From: Silvimonas terrae
Lineage (GTDB): Bacteria; Pseudomonadota; Gammaproteobacteria; Burkholderiales; Chitinibacteraceae
Direction: 5' to 3'
NCBI RefSeq assembly: GCF_014202765.1
Contig: NZ_JACHHN010000001.1
Location: forward strand, 82,020 to 146,019
Length of the DNA: 64,000 nt
The position numbers were made by a program, and so were the translations under genes. A model generated the notes under the pieces. It saw only the letters and a list, made by a program, of their open reading frames with translations, made no database searches and was not told the DNA's origin. Of this stretch, positions 58,403-64,000 are shown piece after piece. Each line of letters begins with the position of its first letter. Position 1 is the first letter of the stretch.

Positions 58403-59604
58403 ACGGTTCTCCTGCGATCTACGATTTTGCAATTGTCGGCGGCGGGATCGTCGGTTTATCTACCGCCATGGCGATCAGCCAGCGGTTCCCGCGGGCCCGC
58501 ATTGTGCTTCTGGAAAAAGAAGCGGGGCTGGCACAACACCAGACCGGACATAACAGCGGGGTGATTCACTCTGGTATCTATTACAAGCCTGGCAGTTTCA
58601 AAGCGCGGTTTGCCCGTGCCGGTAACCGCTCCATGGTCGAATTTTGCCAGCAGCACGAGATTGAGCACGAGTTGTGCGGCAAGGTGATTGTCGCCACCCG
58701 GACCGCCGAACTGCCCCAACTGGACAAGCTCTATCAACGCGGGCTGGAAAACGAACTGGACATCCAGCGGCTTGAGCCCCTGGCGCTGGCGCAGATTGAA
58801 CCGCATGTGCGTGGTCTGGCAGCCATACGGGTGCCTTCTGCCGGGATCGTCAATTACACGCAGGTGTGCGAAAAATTTGCCGCGCTGTTTGCAGCCCATG
58901 GTGGGGAAATCCGTCTGAACGCACCGGTGGCCCACATTCGCGAAAAGACCGATGTGCTGGACGTGATCACCCAGGCGGGTGATGCCATCGCCACTCGTTT
59001 TCTGATCAACTGTGCCGGCCTGCACAGTGACCGCGTGGCCCGCCTGGGTGGGGTAGACGCCCGGATGCAGATCGTGCCGTTCCGGGGCGAGTATTACGAG
59101 ATCAAGCCCGCGCGCCGCCATCTGGTCAAACATCTGGTTTACCCGGTACCCAACCCGGACTTCCCCTTCCTGGGGGTGCATTACACCCGCATGATCGGCG
59201 GCCATGTGGAAGCCGGGCCTAACGCCGTACTGGCGCTAGCGCGGGAGGGTTATCAGAAAACCGATTTCAACCTGCGTGATATGGCCGAAGTAATGGGTTT
59301 TCCTGGTTTCTGGAAACTCTCGGCCAAATACTGGAAAGAGGGCGCCGAAGAGATGATGCGGTCCTGGAGCAAAGCCGCCTTTGTGCGCAGCTTGCAAGCG
59401 TTGATTCCGGAAATCACGGCGGACGATCTGATCCCGGCGCCAGCCGGTATCCGCGCCCAGGGGCTCAAAGCCAACGGTGAACTGGTGGATGATTTCCAGA
59501 TCGTGCCGGGGCATCGTAGTATCCACATCTGCAACGCGCCATCACCGGCGGCGACGGCATCGATTGAAATCGGGCGGTATGTGGCGGAACAGGTGCCGCT
59601 GTAG
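58399..59604 (+). CDS. lhgO: L-2-hydroxyglutarate oxidase
   Basis: The 401-residue flavoprotein begins with the FAD-binding VGGGIVGLSTA motif and has the LhgO pattern QTGHNSGVIHSGIYYKPGS and FRGEYYEIKP. It oxidises L-2-hydroxyglutarate to 2-oxoglutarate and feeds electrons to the respiratory chain. GTG at 58399 overlaps the glaH stop by four bases and has GGAGG just upstream; the longer frame from 58312 would overlap glaH without support. The LysR gene follows 45 bp downstream. Confidence 0.95.
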   Translation: MNGSPAIYDFAIVGGGIVGLSTAMAISQRFPRARIVLLEKEAGLAQHQTGHNSGVIHSGIYYKPGSFKARFARAGNRSMVEFCQQHEIEHELCGKVIVATRTAELPQLDKLYQRGLENELDIQRLEPLALAQIEPHVRGLAAIRVPSAGIVNYTQVCEKFAALFAAHGGEIRLNAPVAHIREKTDVLDVITQAGDAIATRFLINCAGLHSDRVARLGGVDARMQIVPFRGEYYEIKPARRHLVKHLVYPVPNPDFPFLGVHYTRMIGGHVEAGPNAVLALAREGYQKTDFNLRDMAEVMGFPGFWKLSAKYWKEGAEEMMRSWSKAAFVRSLQALIPEITADDLIPAPAGIRAQGLKANGELVDDFQIVPGHRSIHICNAPSPAATASIEIGRYVAEQVPL

Positions 59605-59649
59605 GAGGCAAACCGCGCCCCATATGCATGAGATGAAACAAGGACAGGC

Positions 59650-60540
59650 GTGGAACTGCGGCAACTGCGTTACTTTGTAACCCTGGCTGAACACTTGCAT
59701 TTTGCCCGTGCGGCCGAAGCACTTGATCTGGCGCCATCCGCACTGAGCATGCAACTGCAAACGCTGGAGCGCCAACTGGGCGTCAGACTGGTTGCGCGTA
59801 CCAAGCGCAGTGTGGCCCTGACCGCTGCAGGACAATTGTTTCTGGCAGAAGCGCGCAATACCCTGGAACAAGCCAGCCGCACCGAACAGATCGCCCGCCG
59901 GGCCGGGCGCGGCGAGGTGGGCACGTTGCAAATGGGCTATGTCATTTCTGCGGCTTGCGCAGGGGTGGTGCAAGGCATTTTGTCCGCGTATCGCAAACAA
60001 TTTCCGGACGTGCGCATTACCTTGCAAGAACTGGAAAGCCCATTGCAGATCCAGCTCCTGTATCAGGGCAAGCTTGATGCCTGCATCGTCCGCACGGTAG
60101 CAGGTGATCCAGACCTGTTTGACCGCGTTGAACTACTACAGGACCACTTGATGATTGCGCTCCCGCATGACCATCTACTGGCCTGCAGTCCGGCCGTTCA
60201 AGCCAGAGACCTGATCAACGAAACCTTCATCACGCCCCAGTTTCAACGCGAGTTCGGCTTTGCCCGACATTTGCTGACCATTGGGCAGCAGGCTGGCTTT
60301 ACCCCTCACGTGGGTCTGCATACGCGTGATTTCATGACCGCACTGACGCTGGTCGCCAGTGGTTTCGGGGTAGCTGCCGTACCGGCATCGCTGGCCCATT
60401 TGCAGATACCTGGCGTGGTGTATTTGCCGCTGGCCGACGCGCATGAAACCTCGGCCTTGACCATGGTTTTTCGCCGCAATGAACACTCGCCGCTGGTCAT
60501 GCACCTGCGGCGGATTGCCCAGGCGCTGGTGCAAGCGTAG
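59650..60540 (+). CDS. LysR-family regulator downstream of glaH-lhgO
   Basis: The 296-residue protein has an N-terminal helix-turn-helix (about 2-62, with HFARAAEALDLAPSALSMQL) and a LysR effector domain (about 90-290). GTG at 59650 is the only suitable start. It lies 45 bp after lhgO on the same strand and could be part of the unit. In E. coli the csiD operon is controlled by a GntR-type repressor (CsiR); a LysR gene in this place suggests a different control, by inference. Confidence 0.9.
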   Translation: MELRQLRYFVTLAEHLHFARAAEALDLAPSALSMQLQTLERQLGVRLVARTKRSVALTAAGQLFLAEARNTLEQASRTEQIARRAGRGEVGTLQMGYVISAACAGVVQGILSAYRKQFPDVRITLQELESPLQIQLLYQGKLDACIVRTVAGDPDLFDRVELLQDHLMIALPHDHLLACSPAVQARDLINETFITPQFQREFGFARHLLTIGQQAGFTPHVGLHTRDFMTALTLVASGFGVAAVPASLAHLQIPGVVYLPLADAHETSALTMVFRRNEHSPLVMHLRRIAQALVQA

Positions 60541-61196
60541 GGCCCTGCTACCAATGCGCCGGTCAGCGCATATCGCCACATCCTCAACCGTGCTTGCTGC
60601 GGCTCCAGCAAACCGTACATGGCCCCGGCAGAGACCTCAGATTGCGTGGTTTCATCCAGCAACTGAACCAACAGCAACAAGGCATGGCTCACGGTATACA
60701 ACTTTGCCTGACGCAGACCTGTGCGGGGCTGGATGGACACTGGCAACGAGGGCCTATCGGCCCAAGCCGGGCCTTGCTTACAAATGGCCTGGCCGGCAGC
60801 TCATCTCAGTGCGCAAAACAGGCCAGGCCACTCCAGCCTCGATGTTTCAAGCACACAGAACACTACGGCTCTAAAACCGGTTTAAAGTCAGGGCGAGCTG
60901 CAACGGATTGCTGCGACGCAACGTAAAATTCATGCATAAGCTGCTGAATCCTATTTGTATTTTTGTTTTCCAGTGTGGTGCATCTCTGCACCTCTTATGC
61001 ACCGAAATTGCACGTTTGTCGGCTGCACACGTGTAGTTAAATTTAACCCGTTACGGCCGTATCCCGCATTGTCAGTCAATTCTTGTATTGGCGAACGCCT
61101 GTTGTAGGGTAATGCATTTACTTGTGTCAGTTTGCGGTTCAAACAACCATGAGAACGATTTCATGCAGTACGACCTGAACCGGAGAGATGATAAAA
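60541..61196. promoter_or_regulatory. Long upstream region of the glucanase gene
   Basis: This 656-bp gap has no well-supported gene. Its right half (about 60860-61140) is AT-rich and carries two palindromes: GGTGCAT (60977-60983) facing ATGCACC (60997-61003), and the perfect 12-mer GTTAAATTTAAC (61036-61047). They lie 150-220 bp upstream of the glucanase start and may be regulator-binding sites. The left half contains only a weak minus-strand reading frame. Confidence 0.4.
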
Positions 61197-63770
61197 ATGC
61201 AAGGCAACAATCAGAATGCAACCGGCCGGCAACGCTTGCTGGCATTGACGTTGGCGACCATCACCGCGATTCCGACGCCGTTGGTGGCGGTGGGTTTGGC
61301 GACGATGGCTCCCGCTGCCCACGCGGCGGCCACCACCGGCTACACGCAGCTTGCGGGCGGCCAGGTCCAGTTTTACGTGAATGGTGCTGCCTGGGTGGAT
61401 ATCCACTACACCGTCGCCGGCGGCGGTCAGCTGAATGTGCGCATGACCAACAGCGGCACCAACAACACGTATACCGTGACGGGTATCCCCGCTAACGCAG
61501 TGGTCACTTATTCATTCACGATTGGCGCCAGCGATGGTTCCGCCGTTGATACCGCAACATCCAGCTTTACCTATACCGGTGCTGCGACGCCAACACCAAC
61601 ACCCGCTCCGACACCAGCGCCAACGCCGGCACCGACACCCGCACCAACCCCTGCGCCGACACCGGCAGCCTCTTATGGCGCAACGCAGCTCAGTGGTGGC
61701 GTTGTCGCGTTTTATGCCAATGGCGGGACATGGGCGGATATCCATTACACGGTGAATGGCGGCGGTCAGATCAACGTGCGCATGACCAATAGCGGCACCA
61801 ACAATACGTACCAGATCACGGGCGTGCCGGCTAACGCCACCATTGTGTATTCGTTCACCATCGGCCAGGCCAATGGCTCCGCCGCAGATACACCGCAACA
61901 GACCATCACCTACACCGGTTCTGGTGCAACGCCGACGCCGACGCCGGCTCCGACACCCGCGCCAACACCAGCGCCGACGCCAGCACCCACACCGGCCCCC
62001 ACGCCCGCGCCGACGCCAGCACCAACCCCGGCGCCGACACCCACGCCTGCACCGTCGCCCACTTCTGACACGCCAAACTTTGGCCCCAATGTGCAGGTTT
62101 TTGATAGCAGCACGCCGATCGGGACCATCCAGACCGCGCTGAACAACGCCTTCAGCCCGCAGGTGAATAACCCCAACGCCCAGTTTGGCTCGCAACGGTA
62201 TGCCTTCCTGTTCAAGCCGGGTACCTACAACGGCGTTTATGCCAACCTGGCGTTCTACATGTCGGTGATGGGTCTGGGTCAGCATCCAGACGACGTGACA
62301 CTGACTGGTAATGTGAATGTCGATAGCGGCTGGAACTATGGCGATACGTCCAATTCCACGCAGAACTTCTGGCGCTCGGCAGAAAACATGGCGATCGTGC
62401 CGGACGGTGGTACGGATCGTTGGTCTGTCTCCCAGGCAGCGCCGATGCGCCGTATCCACATCGTGGGTAACCTGACTCTTGGCCCATCCAATCAGGGTGA
62501 TGGCCAGGGTTATGCCAGCGGCGGCTACATTGCGGACAGCAAGGTAGATGGTCAGATCACCTCGGGTTCGCAGCAGCAGTGGTACACCCGCGACAGCAAT
62601 ATCGGCGGCTGGCAAAACGGCGTATGGAATATGGTGTTCTCCGGCGTCGCTGGCGCACCGGCACAATCGTTCCCGGCGGTTTATGGCAACGGCAACCCGT
62701 ACACCACCCTCGCCACCACGCCGGTATCCCGCGACAAGCCGTATCTGTATTTCGACACGGCTTCGGGTAAGTACCTGGTGTTTGTCCCGTCGCTGCGCAC
62801 CAACGCTTCTGGCGCAAGCTGGATTAGCGGTTCCACCGCAGGCACGGCCATTCCGATGAGCCAGTTCTATGTGGTCCAGCCAACCGACACATCGACCACC
62901 ATCAACGCGGCGCTGGCACAAGGCCTGAACCTGTTCTTCACGCCAGGCACGTACCAATTGTCGGCACCTATCCATATCACCCGCGCAGACACCGTGGTGC
63001 TGGGTATTGGCTTCCCGACCCTGGTGCCGAACAACGGTGTCGTCGCCATGCAAGTGGATGACGTCAACGGCGTGCGCATTGCCGGCCTGTTGTTTGATGC
63101 GGGCACGGTGAACAGCCCGTCGCTGCTGACCGTGGGGACGGCTGGGTCGTCGGCAAATCATGCTTCTGATCCGACCTCGATTCAGGATGTGTATTTCCGC
63201 ATCGGTGGCGCCGTGGCAGGCAAGGCCACCAACAGCCTGACGGTGAACAGCAACAACGTGCTGATCGATCACATCTGGGCATGGCGTGCCGATCATGGCG
63301 TATCGCCGACCGGGTGGACCGTGAATACGGCCGATACAGGCGTGATTGTGAACGGCAATAACGTGCTGGCGACCGGCCTGTTTGTTGAGCACTACCAGAA
63401 GTACAACGTGCAGTGGAACGGTCAGGGTGGCGAGACGATCTTCTTCCAGAACGAACTGCCGTACGATGTACCCGACCAGGCCTCATGGATGAGCACATCC
63501 ACCAACAATGGCTACCCTGCGTATTACGTGGCCAGCAACGTGACCTCTCACACGGGTTACGGCCTGGGTAGCTACTGCTACTTCAACGTGAACCCTGCCG
63601 TGAATGAAAACCACAGCTTTGATGTCCCCAATGTGGCCGGTGTGTCGCTGCATGATGTGTTCACGGTGTCGCTGGGTGGCGTGGGGACCATCACCCATGT
63701 GGTCAACAACGTAGGTTCAACCGCGCAGGGTGTTTCGACCCAACCGCAGAACGTGCTGAACTATCCCTGA
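61197..63770 (+). CDS. Secreted GH55-like beta-1,3-glucanase with two CBM56-like modules
   Basis: The 857-residue precursor has a signal peptide (1-43, ending APAAHA) and two homologous modules of about 83 residues (about 44-126 and 156-240). Both contain [23 protein letters not shown] and PANA segments, as in CBM56 beta-1,3-glucan-binding domains. PTPAP linkers join them to each other and to a right-handed beta-helix domain (about 290-857) related to bacterial GH55-like exo-beta-1,3-glucanases and to proteins misannotated as adenylyl cyclase ([26 protein letters not shown]). GGAG is 11 bases before ATG 61197; ATG at 61188 is also in frame. A terminator follows. Confidence 0.8.
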   Translation: MQGNNQNATGRQRLLALTLATITAIPTPLVAVGLATMAPAAHAAATTGYTQLAGGQVQFYVNGAAWVDIHYTVAGGGQLNVRMTNSGTNNTYTVTGIPANAVVTYSFTIGASDGSAVDTATSSFTYTGAATPTPTPAPTPAPTPAPTPAPTPAPTPAASYGATQLSGGVVAFYANGGTWADIHYTVNGGGQINVRMTNSGTNNTYQITGVPANATIVYSFTIGQANGSAADTPQQTITYTGSGATPTPTPAPTPAPTPAPTPAPTPAPTPAPTPAPTPAPTPTPAPSPTSDTPNFGPNVQVFDSSTPIGTIQTALNNAFSPQVNNPNAQFGSQRYAFLFKPGTYNGVYANLAFYMSVMGLGQHPDDVTLTGNVNVDSGWNYGDTSNSTQNFWRSAENMAIVPDGGTDRWSVSQAAPMRRIHIVGNLTLGPSNQGDGQGYASGGYIADSKVDGQITSGSQQQWYTRDSNIGGWQNGVWNMVFSGVAGAPAQSFPAVYGNGNPYTTLATTPVSRDKPYLYFDTASGKYLVFVPSLRTNASGASWISGSTAGTAIPMSQFYVVQPTDTSTTINAALAQGLNLFFTPGTYQLSAPIHITRADTVVLGIGFPTLVPNNGVVAMQVDDVNGVRIAGLLFDAGTVNSPSLLTVGTAGSSANHASDPTSIQDVYFRIGGAVAGKATNSLTVNSNNVLIDHIWAWRADHGVSPTGWTVNTADTGVIVNGNNVLATGLFVEHYQKYNVQWNGQGGETIFFQNELPYDVPDQASWMSTSTNNGYPAYYVASNVTSHTGYGLGSYCYFNVNPAVNENHSFDVPNVAGVSLHDVFTVSLGGVGTITHVVNNVGSTAQGVSTQPQNVLNYP

Positions 63771-63821
63771 TCTGGCCGGGTAACCCTCAGGGCCGCCTGG
63801 CCCTGACCCAGGCTGATGAAG

Positions 63822-63850
63822 AACCCCGCATCGCAAGGTGCGGGGTTTTG
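63822..63850 (+). terminator. Rho-independent terminator of the glucanase gene
   Basis: AACCCCGCA pairs with TGCGGGGTT around an eight-base loop, followed by TTGTTTTG, about 50 bases after the stop codon. Confidence 0.92.
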
Positions 63851-63910
63851 TTTTGTACCGGCCGCGTCATGCTGCTGCAGTGCCTGGGTTGCCGTGGCCG
63901 GTCAGGCCAG

Positions 63911-64000
63911 GTAGCCCGGATGAAGCGCAGTGAGAATCCGGGGTGACCCTGCTTCAACGTGCTAGTTCGGTATCGCGACCCCGGATTCCCGGCTCCGCCT
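63911..64000. repeat. Facing pair of REP-like elements at the window end
   Basis: GTAGCCCGGATGAAGCGCAGTGAGAATCCGGGGT at 63911-63944 is written here only as its start GTAGCCCGGATGAAGCG; its inverse ACCCCGGATTCCCGGC lies at about 63979. The pair continues past the window edge. Confidence 0.6.

Noticed and set aside
60860..61187. c-di-GMP riboswitch upstream of the glucanase gene
   Set aside because: No GEMM-type conserved core could be found by eye in this or the chitinase leader.
61512..63392. 626-residue minus-strand reading frame opposite the glucanase gene
   Set aside because: It mirrors the codon periodicity of the plus-strand gene, is full of Arg, Cys and His in low-complexity runs opposite the PT linkers, and has no domain.

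Overview
The window comes from a Gram-negative bacterium with about 60% GC. Protein families and codon use look betaproteobacterial. A secreted chitinase, a secreted beta-1,3-glucanase-like enzyme, many two-component and c-di-GMP proteins, and dispersed REP-like repeats suggest a chitin- or fungal-wall-degrading soil or water organism of the Neisseriales (Chitinibacteraceae-like). The taxonomic call is inference. No tRNA, rRNA, CRISPR array, transposase or prophage gene was seen.

Layout. 1-845: tail of a tyrosinase-like gene coupled to a DUF2182 membrane protein. 811-6947 (minus): four overlapping signalling genes (CHASE3/GAF hybrid kinase, CheR, CheB, receiver-kinase). 7.0-13.3 kb: two orphan response regulators, a regulator/hybrid-kinase pair, and repeat-rich gaps. 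13.3-14.4 kb: DUF1348 gene and divergent TetR gene with two inverted-repeat operators between them. 14.8-17.4 kb: GH18 chitinase and a periplasmic solute-binding protein. 18-24.2 kb: diguanylate cyclase, FHA membrane protein with S1C-type protease, DUF2199, PilZ and DUF4142 proteins. 24.5-30.3 kb: LysR/EamA divergent pair, chemoreceptor, ECF42-type sigma factor with a DGPF (YciI-like) protein.

30.7-34.1 kb is the most distinctive accessory block. A Tle1-like (DUF2235) lipase effector lies between two related DUF3304 lipoprotein genes, and the second is broken by a ten-G run. 34.2-41.9 kb: VOC protein, an unrecognised 503-residue protein, NmrA-like/AraC divergent pair, GGDEF-EAL protein, alpha/beta hydrolase. 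42.3-46.5 kb: katG, patatin-like phospholipase, two universal stress proteins. 46.8-55.7 kb: large lipoprotein, a TorT-like periplasmic binding protein followed by a GGDEF-EAL protein with a large periplasmic domain, and a dCache chemoreceptor. 55.9-57.3 kb: ClpP paralogue and SigJ-like sigma factor. 57.5-60.5 kb: glutarate hydroxylase and L-2-hydroxyglutarate oxidase operon with a LysR regulator. 61.2-63.8 kb: GH55-like glucanase with two CBM56-like modules.

The genes work mainly in environmental sensing (chemoreceptors, c-di-GMP turnover, phosphorelays), extracellular polysaccharide breakdown, stress defence and competition. A family of about 270-bp composite repeats with a conserved hairpin occupies four intergenic gaps. 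Shorter REP-like hairpins occur throughout.
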